Shown here: in pieces, positions 27,122-36,700 of the stretch
Layout: every line of letters begins with the position of its first letter
Position numbering within the stretch: position 1 is the first letter of the stretch
Translations under genes and position numbers: made by a program
Notes under the pieces: model-generated
Database searches by the model: none
What the model saw: the letters and a program-made list of their open reading frames with translations, nothing else
What the model was told of the DNA's origin: nothing
Assembly: GCA_963832835.1 (NCBI GenBank)
Contig: CAWHVD010000001.1
Location: 1,922,001 to 1,986,000, forward strand
Length of the DNA stretch: 64,000 nt
Direction of reading: 5' to 3'
Source: CAVPKN01 sp963832835
Lineage (GTDB): Bacteria > Chlamydiota > Chlamydiia > Chlamydiales > JAAKFR01

Positions 27122-27496
27122 ATGAAAGGGCTGATCTCTCTTATCTGTATCTTTCTAGCAGCAGCGGCTCCCTTAAAAGCTGCCAGCGATACTTTTATCG
27201 ATTATCAAAATTACAATCATGGCTACTGCCCAGATTGCAATTGCTATCCTTGTCGCTGCGCTGAAAACGTTGATGCGCCCGTCCCACCACCGCCACCTCC
27301 ACCTCCTCCTGGAGCAGCAGCAGCGGTACCTCCTCCACCTGCATCTCCATGTGGTCCTAAACCCGATGCCTGCACCCCCGCCACTATTTGTGCAACAAAT
27401 TGTGGGATTAGCTTATGGATAGTTGGATTAGTGATTGCAGGTGTCGCAACAGCGGGCGCTTTGATTGTGAGCTCAAACAATGGTGCGCATCCTTAA
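27122..27496 (+). CDS. Exported Cys/Pro-rich protein, second of a tandem pair
   Basis: About 124 residues. The ATG at 27122 has AAGGA ten bases upstream; a nearer ATG at 27113 is too close to it. A signal peptide ends APLKAA, followed by FIDYQNYNHGYCPDCNCYPC, a long poly-proline run, then TICATNCGISLWIVGLVIAG. The layout is the same as in the preceding gene (signal, YQN-NHGYC-CNCYPC motif, Pro-rich linker, C-x3-C-G and hydrophobic helix), so they are diverged tandem duplicates. The helix could anchor or insert in a membrane. Function is unknown. Confidence 0.75.
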   Translation: MKGLISLICIFLAAAAPLKAASDTFIDYQNYNHGYCPDCNCYPCRCAENVDAPVPPPPPPPPPGAAAAVPPPPASPCGPKPDACTPATICATNCGISLWIVGLVIAGVATAGALIVSSNNGAHP

Positions 27497-27935
27497 GTTT
27501 TTGGCCAGCTTAACTTTTTTTGCCTTAGCGGGATGTATCCAAAATTCCCCTTGGCAATATCAAGAAATGGCTTCCTGCTCTCCTGAGTATAAATCCACAA
27601 AGCTCACTCTGCCCCCTCCTAACCCTTTCAACGGCATCGGAATTGAACTGATCAAGACAGAAGGTGTCATGCGTGGTTTTTTCAATGTACACGCGGGACA
27701 AATGGCCTCAGATGAGGGTGTTATTTGGATCAACAATCAACCCATTTGTTTTAAGGGAATTTTAATGGAAGGGAAGCAACGTTTATTGCTACCCCATGCG
27801 ATCACGCGTGATATCATCCAGGCCCTAGCTGAAGGGCAATCAGTCACTGCCTCTATCCAAGGTTATGCCACAGCACTGAGCACGGATACTGCTCAAATAA
27901 CTCTGAAATTCAAAGAATTAAACACGCTCCTCTAA
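27480..27935 (+). CDS. Hypothetical lipoprotein of the Cys/Pro-rich cluster
   Basis: 151 residues. KFLASLTFFALAGC is a lipoprotein signal with lipobox LAGC near residue 19. The mature domain has no motif I recognise; it is predicted to be mostly beta (IGIELIKTEGVMRGFFNVHA). The ATG lies 17 bp inside the previous gene, so it is probably co-transcribed and coupled with the pair of Cys/Pro-rich proteins. Together the three genes look like an envelope cassette. Confidence 0.7.
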   Translation: MVRILKFLASLTFFALAGCIQNSPWQYQEMASCSPEYKSTKLTLPPPNPFNGIGIELIKTEGVMRGFFNVHAGQMASDEGVIWINNQPICFKGILMEGKQRLLLPHAITRDIIQALAEGQSVTASIQGYATALSTDTAQITLKFKELNTLL

Positions 27936-27987
27936 ATTGCAGGTTTTTTTGATAAAAAGATTTGACAGTCATTACATCCTTTATATT

Positions 27988-28061
27988 AGGCTTCGAAACG
28001 ATCATCCAAATCTATCATGTTACCCAGTGCCACTCATGGCTTTATTTTCTGGAAATGGTAT
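27988..28061 (+). repeat. R2 MITE, copy 2 (5' truncated)
   Basis: Only the right half is present, from AGGCTTCGAAACGATC to the GGAAATGGTAT end. It stops two bases from the stop codon of the zinc-ribbon gene on the minus strand. Confidence 0.8.
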
Positions 28062-28063
28062 AA

Positions 28064-28447
28064 CTACTGAGCTTGGGTGCGGATAGCGGGAATGTCTTTC
28101 AGAGGTTCGACTCTAAAATAAATCACCGATTTTTTCCCGTTGATGTTCAATTCAATTACAGAACTCAGCCGAGTGAGCAAAATGTTGAATGGAACTTGGA
28201 CATGGTGAGTCCCCACATCAATTGCAATAGCGGTACTCCCCAGAATCTCTTCGGAAGCATAAATTTGTTGGCATAAAGCCTCGAATTGCGTCAAATGCCT
28301 CAATAAAGTCTCATCCTGGAAGGCATGTTTACGGCCGCAAGCTTCGCATGCGACAATCTTATTGAAATGCTCACGATCCAGGACGGAAAATAGGATCGGG
28401 GCTTCACATTCCTGACAATGAAACTGTAGCTTGTGACCATCTTGCAT
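28064..28447 (-). CDS. Zinc-ribbon-containing hypothetical protein
   Basis: 127 residues. Two Cys pairs, CQEC near residue 12 and CEAC near residue 34, form a zinc-ribbon-like head (LQFHCQECEAPILFSV). The rest is a small alpha/beta part ending VIELNINGKKSVIYFRVEPL. There is no signal peptide. It may bind nucleic acid or protein, but nothing shows which. It is convergent with the Cys/Pro-rich cluster, with R2 copy 2 between them. Confidence 0.6.
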   Translation of the reverse strand: MQDGHKLQFHCQECEAPILFSVLDREHFNKIVACEACGRKHAFQDETLLRHLTQFEALCQQIYASEEILGSTAIAIDVGTHHVQVPFNILLTRLSSVIELNINGKKSVIYFRVEPLKDIPAIRTQAQ

Positions 28448-28590
28448 TTTCAGTCCTTAATTAGAAACTTTCGACAGCTTACCAAATACATCTACAAAAA
28501 TCTAGGGTTTAGAAATATTCTAAAAATGTTTTTAATTTCCTTAAATTTTTCAATTGATTATAATTTTACTTCACTTAGATGGAGTTATCT

Positions 28591-29163
28591 ATGAAAAAAT
28601 GGTTCTCTTTTCTTATATGTGGTTTGTTGCTTACCCCTCTTGGGATGCAGGCAGCCGTTGCTAAGCCTCCTCCGGTAAAGGATGCTAAAAAGACCCAACA
28701 GATCAAAGAAGCTAAATACATCTTTGAAGAAACCGTGTATGTCCCTCTTCCACAAAATGCTCTGAATAAATGGAAGTTAGGCCTTCAAAAAGCAGATGAA
28801 AAAAAAGGTTCCACAGTAACCCGATATTTCTTGGAATCGGAAACTGAGAACAACTGGACACAATTGATCAACATCCAGTTCAAAGATACGAAACTGGTGA
28901 AACTTGACAGTGCCGAATCCGCAATGCAAGAAGAATCAGCCAAAAGCCAAGTGGTGAATCAAAAGGTGCATTTTCAAAATCCTCATGACGTTCTCTATGA
29001 AAGAGAATTTCCTACAGGTGAACACGAAATCGTTCGGTTGATCATGACAAAAAAGGGACTTCACCGGGTGGCTTATGTGAAAAAGGGACCCATGACAAAG
29101 GAAGAGCGGATTGCCTGGGTTCAAATCCTATCTAAAGGAATGATCGGCGGAAAGGAACGCTAA
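28591..29163 (+). CDS. Hypothetical exported protein
   Basis: About 190 residues. I take the ATG at 28591, which has GGAG seven bases upstream; the longer frame starts at 28579. A signal peptide (KKWFSFLICGLLLTPLGMQA) is followed by a basic mature protein with no recognised motif (RYFLESETENNWTQLINIQF). Upstream there is AT-rich DNA with no clear promoter. It is convergent with the Hsp20 gene. Confidence 0.7.
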   Translation: MKKWFSFLICGLLLTPLGMQAAVAKPPPVKDAKKTQQIKEAKYIFEETVYVPLPQNALNKWKLGLQKADEKKGSTVTRYFLESETENNWTQLINIQFKDTKLVKLDSAESAMQEESAKSQVVNQKVHFQNPHDVLYEREFPTGEHEIVRLIMTKKGLHRVAYVKKGPMTKEERIAWVQILSKGMIGGKER

Positions 29164-29187
29164 GCTCAGCGTTCCTCTCCTGTGTGG

Positions 29188-29640
29188 TTACTCTTTTACT
29201 TTGATCTTTTTTGACTCGATCTGTTTTTCTTTTGTCTTTGAAAAGATTACTTTCATCACTCCATCTTTACACACCGCTTCGGGTTCCTTCGATGAATCGA
29301 TCTCTTCCCAAAGAGGGACACAGTAAGAGAAGCTAAGCTGAGATTGCTTATAATATTTTTTCTGTTTATCCTTCTCTTCAGCCCTTTTCTCACCTTTGAT
29401 CCATAAGCAGTTATTCGCGTCGATGGAAACATCTACATCTTTAGCAGTCAAACCAGGCACATGTGCTTCGACGTAAATGGATTTATCGTCACTTGAGATA
29501 CTCAATCCGGATTGGGCAGGTGCTATTGCTTCTAATTCCTTCTCAAGGTTATCAAATAAATGACCTAGATTGAAGAGCTCACTTGCACGTCTTCCACCAA
29601 ATTTGGGAAATTTGTTTTGCCATTGAGGTATAAGGCTCAT
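29188..29640 (-). CDS. Hsp20/alpha-crystallin family small heat shock protein
   Basis: 150 residues. The alpha-crystallin domain spans about residues 45-140, with SIYVEAHVPGLTAKDVDVSI and NNCLWIKGEKR, the usual core of this family. It would act as an ATP-independent holdase on unfolding proteins. The ATG at 29640 is preceded by GGAGGA. No heat-shock operator such as CIRCE is visible upstream. Confidence 0.92.
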   Translation of the reverse strand: MSLIPQWQNKFPKFGGRRASELFNLGHLFDNLEKELEAIAPAQSGLSISSDDKSIYVEAHVPGLTAKDVDVSIDANNCLWIKGEKRAEEKDKQKKYYKQSQLSFSYCVPLWEEIDSSKEPEAVCKDGVMKVIFSKTKEKQIESKKIKVKE

Positions 29641-29779
29641 ATCTTCCTCCTAAATTTTAGTTTAATAAACTCTATAAACATAAGTATATTATTTAATAGA
29701 TATATACGAAACTAATAAATAAATATTTACTATCTATTTAAATAAGTAAATTAAAACTCATGATCTGAATAAAATATTC

Positions 29780-29894
29780 GTGACTATTCACGAGCCAGCA
29801 GAATCCTTAGGGCAGCCCCAGTTTGTCAAGGTGGGAGTGGATAGTCACCACAGAGAGGCTTTTAACCAAAAAGATGGATTACCTGAATAGTTAC
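29780..29894 (+). repeat. R1 MITE, copy d
   Basis: A full 115-bp copy with an 8-bp direct repeat AAATATTC at 29772-29779 and 29895-29902. Its interior differs from copies a-c (CCTTAGGGCAGCCCCAG) and is the same subtype as the copy at 60661. Confidence 0.87.
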
Positions 29895-29902
29895 AAATAT
29901 TC

Positions 29903-29972
29903 GTGATTATTCATGAGCCGCTAGAGTGCACTAGGGAAGATGCACGTCATCAAGACGGGAGTGGATAGTCGC
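29903..29972 (+). repeat. R1-related element, copy e (truncated, diverged)
   Basis: Starts GTGATTATTCATGAGCC directly after the target repeat of copy d and ends GTGGATAGTCGC; the last 45 bp of R1 are missing. Its interior has its own small stem GTGCA/TGCAC. With copy d it fills most of the gap between Hsp20 and transaldolase; the remainder is AT-rich with nothing recognised. Confidence 0.65.
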
Positions 29973-30073
29973 GAAAAGTGAAACAAAAAGTAGAAACTAA
30001 TTGCCTAATTAGTAATTCTATGATAAAAATTATAGAAAGAGCGTATATTTATTTTTTTGAAATAGAGGGATCG

Positions 30074-31054
30074 ATGAGCAAATTAGACCGACTTAAGCAA
30101 ATGACTACAGTTGTGTGTGATACGGGGGACATCAATAGTATCAAAAAATACGAGCCCACCGATGCGACCACCAATCCCTCTTTGATTTTTCAAGCGGCTC
30201 AAGAAGAGCAATATCAATATTTAATTGATGATGCCATCCGCTGGGGCACCCATAAGACCTCAAATGAGCCACAAATGCTCCACCATATCATGGATAAGTT
30301 ATTTGTCAATTTCGGGATAGAGATCTTAAAGATAGTTCCAGGACGCGTTTCGACCGAAGTGGATGCCCGCCTCTCTTACGACATAGCGGGAAGCGTGCAT
30401 AAGGCAACATCGCTTATCGGGTTATACGAGTCTGCCGGGATTGACAGAAGTCGCATCTTAATCAAACTCGCCTCAACCTGGGAAGGAGTACAGGCAGCCC
30501 AGCTGCTCGAAAAGGAGGGCATCCACTGCAACATGACACTACTCTTTAGTCTGGTTCAAGCAGTCGCGTGCGCACATGCAAAAGCAACTTTAATTTCTCC
30601 ATTTGTGGGTCGCATTTTGGATTGGTATCTAATACATGATAAAGTCGATTCTTACCCACCCGAAAAAGATCCAGGCGTGACTTCGGTTACCCAGATTTAT
30701 AATTACTACAAAAAGTTTGGCTTTAAAACGCAGATCATGGGAGCTTCTTTCCGCAATGTAGACGAGATCCTACAATTAGCTGGCTGCGACCTTCTGACAA
30801 TTGCTCCCAAATTCTTAGAAGATCTTTCCAACGCACAAGATGAGGTATCTCGCAAATTGAATCCAGAGGCTGCAAAATCCATGGATATCGAAGAGCTAGA
30901 AATCGATGAGAAATCTTTCCGATACCTGCTAGGAGATAACGCAATGGCAATTGAAAAGCTCTCCGAGGGTATCCGCAAGTTCGCAGCCGACACGATTAAG
31001 CTGGAAAAGCTTATCCTCGAGCGAGCCAAAACTAACAACTTGACCCAGAAGTAG
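30074..31054 (+). CDS. tal: Transaldolase
   Basis: Transfers a dihydroxyacetone unit in the non-oxidative pentose phosphate pathway. 326 residues from the ATG at 30074, which has a GAGGG ribosome site and matches the family's usual N-terminus (KLDRLKQMTTVVCDTGD); a frame from 29978 adds 32 unlikely residues. Motifs: PTDATTNPSLI, the Schiff-base Lys in RILIKLASTWEG, and ISPFVGRILDWY. It is of the TalB type. Placed before rpoC in Chlamydia (CT313); here an accessory island separates them. Confidence 0.96.
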   Translation: MSKLDRLKQMTTVVCDTGDINSIKKYEPTDATTNPSLIFQAAQEEQYQYLIDDAIRWGTHKTSNEPQMLHHIMDKLFVNFGIEILKIVPGRVSTEVDARLSYDIAGSVHKATSLIGLYESAGIDRSRILIKLASTWEGVQAAQLLEKEGIHCNMTLLFSLVQAVACAHAKATLISPFVGRILDWYLIHDKVDSYPPEKDPGVTSVTQIYNYYKKFGFKTQIMGASFRNVDEILQLAGCDLLTIAPKFLEDLSNAQDEVSRKLNPEAAKSMDIEELEIDEKSFRYLLGDNAMAIEKLSEGIRKFAADTIKLEKLILERAKTNNLTQK

Positions 31055-31119
31055 TAATAGGAACATATATTTCCATAAGCTCTTTTTTTAGAGCTGCTTG
31101 CAAAACAATGCTCGGATTT

Positions 31120-31282
31120 ATACCATTTCCAGAAAATAAAGCCATGAAGTGGCACTGGGTAACATGACAGATTTGGATGATCGTTTCGAAGCCTATGTTT
31201 TTGCACCTAAGCGAGAAAGGATCGTTCAAAAATGGTGTGTTATACAGTGCCAATTTGTGACTTTATTTTCCGGAGATGGTAT
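31120..31282 (-). repeat. R2 MITE, copy 3
   Basis: A 163-bp full copy in the opposite orientation to copy 1. Its end abuts the stop codon of the hypothetical gene on the minus strand (shared T at 31282), and it lies 65 bp after the tal stop, between two convergent genes. Confidence 0.85.
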
Positions 31283-31722
31283 TACACCTTAAGAGTTAAA
31301 TAGTCGCTCTTGACACTGACCCCATTCCCGTAGGCTGTTATTTCAACAAGCTCCTGGTTGGCATACTTTGCAAGAGTTTCGACCGCATTCATTCGCCGGC
31401 CATTGTCATCTTCTAGGTGCATCTTAGCTAGATTCCATTGGTCTCCACCCGACCTGGAAAAAACCTCTTTCCAGGCACCGATCGTCCGTGTTTCCATGGG
31501 TTCCAATTTGACAGAACCTAGATTGCATGCAAATTTTTGAGGACTCTGGGTTTGATTTTCCGAAATAGTACAAATAATCTGAGCCTGGATTTGCCAAGCA
31601 TCGCCTGCTTTATTTATCGAACACACTAGTTCCATTTGTTTTTTTGGCGCAATGGCAAGCAGGAGATTTAGTGTTGAGTTGTCTTCAATAAAAACTGAAT
31701 CTGAAATTGGTTTGAATGACAT
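31282..31722 (-). CDS. Hypothetical protein
   Basis: 146 residues, mixed alpha/beta, without signal peptide or membrane segment. I do not recognise it. Visible features are FSRSGGDQWNLAKMHLEDDN in the middle and a beta-rich C-terminus. The stop codon abuts R2 copy 3, so the last codons may have been set by that insertion. It lies 41 bp downstream of the phosphoribosyltransferase-like gene on the same strand and may be co-transcribed with it. Confidence 0.55.
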   Translation of the reverse strand: MSFKPISDSVFIEDNSTLNLLLAIAPKKQMELVCSINKAGDAWQIQAQIICTISENQTQSPQKFACNLGSVKLEPMETRTIGAWKEVFSRSGGDQWNLAKMHLEDDNGRRMNAVETLAKYANQELVEITAYGNGVSVKSDYLTLKV

Positions 31723-31763
31723 AAAATCCTAATAAATATTAAAATATTAACATGAAATCTATT

Positions 31764-33146
31764 CTAGTCCTCTTTCGCTTTTTCTGCAATTTCCTTACAA
31801 AAGTCTTCGAAATTAGGTTTATAGGGTGGCACCGTTTTAGGAATGATCTTGAATGGTTTGATAGATCGGGAGACGCGACCATCTTGAACAACAGTTCCTG
31901 TGGCAAGAGGGGCTATAAATGAGTCTTTGTCTGGAATTTTAAACGAAAAATAGACTGTCGCTCGACTTTCTACTCCTTTTTTATGCGCGATTTGTGATAC
32001 GGAGATATCCTTTTCCACTGGAGCAACAGCTGACTGTAAAAGCACTCGTGCCCGAGGTGACATACGAGGGGAGCCTTCGGGAGTTCTCACGCGGGGTGAC
32101 CCTTCAGGTGTTCTTCTTTGGGCTAAACCCGCTTCGGAAGGCCACCACATTTGCGTCAAAGTAGCTAAAATTGCGGAGTCTGGAATGAGCTCCTTTATGG
32201 AAAAAATCCTTTGACAAGGGAGGATTGTCAGGTACATAAGGGCAGAATGGGCCTTCTCATTTTCGCCAATCATAAGCTCGCTGACAAATTTTCTAATTGC
32301 CGTTTGAGAAAAATCTGTCATGTAAGGACAGGCAATAATCACTTTTGGCATCGAGATTTTCTCATTTACAGTTTTATTATTAAAACTATCCACACTTTGA
32401 ATAATGCCGCGCACGACTCGCGTAAGCTGCTCGCCGCTGTAGGCTGCATCATCAAAAAGCACTACACACTTGGGGAAAGTTACTTGGGGATTTTTAGCTT
32501 TTTCTATAGCGTATTCTGATAAATATTCAGCAAAGACGATTGAGGCTTCACCTAGAGCCGGATATAGAAAATAGGGAGCAGCTAGCTGGCTGACCCATCG
32601 ATTACTTTTAAAATCTTCTACACCCAGAACATATGTATCACCTGTTTCCTTTAAATAGCCATTAAGGTGTTGAATGGTCTCTTGTAGAGCACATTCGAAT
32701 TGTTCTTGTGAGATGTGGACAATCTTTTCTGCAAGAACCTTCAAAGCGCGCATATTTTTTGGAAGCTCATGAGCCTCGATCCATGCATTCAGTTGGGCTT
32801 TGTCAATCAGATTCTCACGAACCGGCCTAGGTACTTTTACTATTGTCTGGGTTTTATGGATTGTGGGAGCAATCGGCGGTCTGCCTTCCTGCCCAAAGAT
32901 ACAGTTGGCAAATGTATTATCAATCTCCACGAGTTTTTGAAAATTTGGGTTCGCTTGAGCAATCTGATGCAATCTACCACTGAGTTCTTTACATTTTGAG
33001 AATTCCTCAGGATTGGCATGTTCAATCGCGATAATTCCTATAAGGTGTTGAACTCCACCCTCTAAAGAAGTTAGTTCTTCATCGGTTATTTCATTTTTAT
33101 TTACTAAAGAGTAAATATTATTCAATAAAAATTCAACACTCATCAT
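31764..33146 (-). CDS. Hypothetical protein with phosphoribosyltransferase-like motif
   Basis: 460 residues. The segment CVVLFDDAAYSGEQL (about residues 227-241) resembles the PRPP-binding loop of type I phosphoribosyltransferases: a hydrophobic strand, two Asp, then a Ser-Gly loop. The N-terminal 110 residues are helical. A C-terminal linker has tandem TPEGSPR motifs (about residues 350-375), a pattern of Ser/Thr-Pro sites seen in proteins handled by eukaryotic kinases. No signal peptide. It could be a host-directed effector, but that is a guess. Two adjacent ATGs open the frame. Confidence 0.6.
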   Translation of the reverse strand: MMSVEFLLNNIYSLVNKNEITDEELTSLEGGVQHLIGIIAIEHANPEEFSKCKELSGRLHQIAQANPNFQKLVEIDNTFANCIFGQEGRPPIAPTIHKTQTIVKVPRPVRENLIDKAQLNAWIEAHELPKNMRALKVLAEKIVHISQEQFECALQETIQHLNGYLKETGDTYVLGVEDFKSNRWVSQLAAPYFLYPALGEASIVFAEYLSEYAIEKAKNPQVTFPKCVVLFDDAAYSGEQLTRVVRGIIQSVDSFNNKTVNEKISMPKVIIACPYMTDFSQTAIRKFVSELMIGENEKAHSALMYLTILPCQRIFSIKELIPDSAILATLTQMWWPSEAGLAQRRTPEGSPRVRTPEGSPRMSPRARVLLQSAVAPVEKDISVSQIAHKKGVESRATVYFSFKIPDKDSFIAPLATGTVVQDGRVSRSIKPFKIIPKTVPPYKPNFEDFCKEIAEKAKED

Positions 33147-33290
33147 ATATCTGAAACCTTAATTTACTGATAATAATATAATTTAGTTTTAATAAAGTAA
33201 AGATATAATAATTCTAGATAGCTGAAATATAATTGCATGAAGAAATGATTGGAGAATGTATGAATTTTTGAAGATTTTACAGGTTTTAAA

Positions 33291-33455
33291 ATGTCAGACA
33301 AAAATTCACTACATCAAACATCAGTCATGTCCTATTTTTCCATCATTCCTGAGCCGGTCGCCTCACAAGAAAGAGAAAAACCCGTAACTATTCAGGTAAT
33401 ACCATTTATCAAAAATAAACCCACGAATTGGCACTGTATAACACGCCATTTTTGA
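33291..33455 (+). pseudogene. Fragment of an unknown gene, read into an R1/R2 insertion
   Basis: A frame starting MSDKNSLHQTSVMSYFS runs about 31 codons in unique sequence, then enters the R1 end at 33384 and R2 copy 4 at 33399, where it stops. The N-terminal part looks like real coding sequence, and the rest is element-derived. The original gene has probably lost its 3' end. Confidence 0.4.
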
Positions 33456-33679
33456 ACGACCCTTTATCGCTTAGGTGCAAAAACATAGGCTTCGAAACGA
33501 TCATCCAAATCTGTCATGTTACCCAGTGCCACTTCATGGCTTTATTTTCTGGAAATGGTTATTTCTACGGATTGGTTCAATCCATCTTTTCAGTTAAAAG
33601 CCTCTCCGTGGTGACTATCCACTCCCAACTTGGCAAACTGGGCCTGCCTTAAGGATTCTGCTGGCTCGTGAATAGTCTC
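33384..33679 (-). repeat. R1 MITE, copy f, interrupted by R2 copy 4
   Basis: The R1 right end (GTAACTATTCAGGTAAT) lies at 33384-33400 and the remainder (from about AATCCATCTTTT to CGTGAATAGTC) at about 33578-33679, with R2 copy 4 between. The outer flanks are AAAAACCC and AAAAGTCC, a possible decayed 8-bp duplication. The rest of the gap 33147-33796 holds only the gene fragment and AT-rich DNA. Confidence 0.75.
33399..33560 (+). repeat. R2 MITE, copy 4 (inside an R1 copy)
   Basis: A 162-bp copy with slightly mutated ends (ATACCATTTATC at the left, GGAAATGGTT at the right). Same orientation as copy 5 on the other side of the TIR-NACHT gene. Confidence 0.83.
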
Positions 33680-33796
33680 AAAAGTCCTTTATCATTTCCT
33701 TGTAAATATTTCGTTAATAACTGAAGCTACAAAAAAAGAGTGGGAGAACGTTACAAACCTAAATATACCTTGTAAATACAAGAAGGGTGCTTAAAT

Positions 33797-36700
33797 ATGA
33801 TTCGGATCTTATACGCACGTTACGAAGCTTCCCTATATCAATCCAACTGTCAAGTATTTGCTCGGTTAACAACCTCTGGCGGCAAGACCTTTGAGATCAC
33901 AAAAGTTGTTTTTGGGGTACTGGATGAACTGTCACCTTCTCGCCTCATTGATTGCTGCGCTCAGGAAACACTTAAAAATAACATCGCTATTTTCCCCTAT
34001 CCTAGCCTAGAGCAACATGATGAGGTTTGGGTCTTTGAGGCGACCCCAGCTGCTGCTCATCATCTATGGGAAGCAAAGAAGATTCATTGCAAAGAAAGCT
34101 CTGCAGAACACAACCAAAAAATCCTCACTTACTTAAAAACCGCTTTAAAAATCCAAGGTGGCAATCCAGAACTAGAAAAAGCCATTCTAGCTACCAAGCA
34201 AAAGCTAATTCTTCAAGCTGAGATCTATGCAACAACCTATCTTTGTGAAACAGAAAAAGTGCTATTTTTAAAGATGAAAGAAGGCATGCCTGCCTTTGAG
34301 CAGCTTTTAGAGTGGATACATGTTTGGAAGGGTGAAAAACAACCCCATGTCTATCTGATGCGAGCGGTAGTTTATGAGTTTCTTTTGGACCAGCCCCTCC
34401 TAGCTGCTGGCAGCTATGCCAGCCTTGCGCAAGTGAGTGAGGATGCAATAGCTCTAGCATGCATGAAACAGGCCTGTTCATTTTTTACAAAAACAGACCC
34501 AGTCCTTAACTACGCCCATTTTTTGGAAAAAATTGACAGAAAATTTTTGGCCAAATTTGTAGAAAAGTACCCGGAATTCGACCACATCCTTCTTCAAAAA
34601 GATGCCATCCGGATGACCTTTGAAAGAGCTCTAGTACTTTTTGAAGATCCGTTACTTAACACTAAATGTTTTATCTGCTGCAGCCCTCAAGACGAGGAAG
34701 TAGTCTCGTGGGTGCACCATGCCTTGGCATTTGATCTTGCCAAAATCGGAGTAAGCCCGATCTATGCTGCGCAAGATCTTTCTCATATCGGCGATTACAA
34801 AAGTTTTCAGGCAAAGATCAGCTCAGCTAACAAAGTGATTGTCATTTGCACGCCTGAGCTTAAAGCGAAATGCATGTCTGACCATCCAATGGGAATAGCC
34901 GAAGAGATCCGTCTTGTGAGAGAGAGATACGGTAAGCCAGAACTAGCTGGTGGCATTTCACTTCTATACCTGCAGGGGAACCGCCAAACTTCTTGCCCAA
35001 GCCCCTTTCTGGAACCCATTTTTGCAGGTCAGCATGCAACTGCAGACCAACCCATAGAAAAAACAATCTTTAATTATTACGATAGGGCCTTTGAGTTTTT
35101 TGCTCCCCTGACAGGGTTATCTAACCTAAAAGCCTTAGAGATAAAAGAGTGTTTTATAGATGCCATCCAAGACGTTCTCACAGGTAAGATTATCGAGAGC
35201 GACGTAAATACATGGAGAAAATGTAGATGGGAAAAAGCAGAGCTTGGTAGTCTTCAGGACCTCCAAAAGATCTACAGCAGACTCGAAAGCACCCAGCCCC
35301 ATCTACTGATTCAACAGGATCTCCGTGACCATTACGCCTCGAAAAAGCATCTTACTCTTCTGGTTTCCCAAAAACAAATTCCTATTAAGCAGCTCTACAC
35401 CCGTCTAGCGATCATCGGTGAAGCAGAGAAAAAAGAGACACAGAGTGAAATAAAAGAAACAAAACCGGGCCAATCTCTAGAGCTCGAAGACCGAAGACCG
35501 TTGACACACGAATCCATCTTTGAGCCAAAAAAAGCCATTCTCCTTGAGGAACTATTTAAGCATGATCAGTTAAAAGGAGCTACAAAACGGATCTTGATCC
35601 AAGGATCAGCAGGGATTGGTAAAAGCACCTTGTGTCATCATATAGCCTACCGGTGGGCCCAAAAAACACTCTTTACAGAATTTGAGTATCTGCTTTGGCT
35701 TCCTCTGCGCTGTCTTGATAAAAATAACGTGCGTTTGATGCAAAACCTTACCTGGAATGACTATGTTGCTCAAGAGTGTGGGCTTGAAAGCCCACACGTC
35801 CATACTCTTTTTAGCGATCCAGCAATTCAGAAAAAGACCCTTGTTTTACTAGATGGTTATGACGAATTGTCGGGAGATGCGACAAATAATCAGGGTTGTT
35901 TCTATCCTGTTTTGCAAGCACTACAAGCTTTTCCGAACGTGATCATCACCTCCAGGCCTAGAGAGATAAGGGACTTCAAAGACAAAAAAACTGTGATCTT
36001 AGAGATTTTAGGTTTTGATTCGAAAGGCATTGAAGAGTATATCGAGCATTTTTTCTCGAAGGATCAGCAGGTACAGGCACAGAACTTACGTACTCAGCTT
36101 CAACAACCCCTCGTTAAAAGCCTGGCACATATCCCCATTAATTTAGAGATTTTTTGCTCACTTGTTGCCGCTAACGAACCTCTTTTTAATGCATCGGAAT
36201 CTCCCACTCTGATAGGAATCTACATCAAGCTCACCGATTGGCTATTTAAACGGTTTAGAATCGAACGCAATAAAAAAGACCCGGATGAGGTCATAAGTGA
36301 GCCTGATGCCGATTCTGCATTTGATGTCGGTCATTTGACTCAAGTGATGGAGCAAATCGCATGGAAGGCGATGGATCTAAACACTCTCTATCCCCCTCTT
36401 ACGAACATCACAAAAATCTGCAGATCCGTAGAGAAAGCACAGAAGGTTGCAATTGGTATTGGTATAGAATCTATCCGAAGTATAGGTCCCTTGCGCATTG
36501 AGGATAACCAGGGCGTTTTTATCCACCTAACCTTTCAAGAGTATTTTGCAGCGGCCCATCTTGCTCGCCTTTACCAAAATAATCAACAGGAAGCCGGAAA
36601 ACTTTTAGCAAAGATCAAATTCGAGCCTCGCTATAGACTCGTGCTCTGGATGACAGCTGGAAGCCTCTCCCAAAATGGAAAGCTCAACGATTTACAGGCC

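Noticed and set aside
30706..31253. Minus-strand frames over the tal 3' end and R2 copy 3
   Set aside because: They lie opposite tal codons and in R2 sequence; similar frames appear at every R2 copy.
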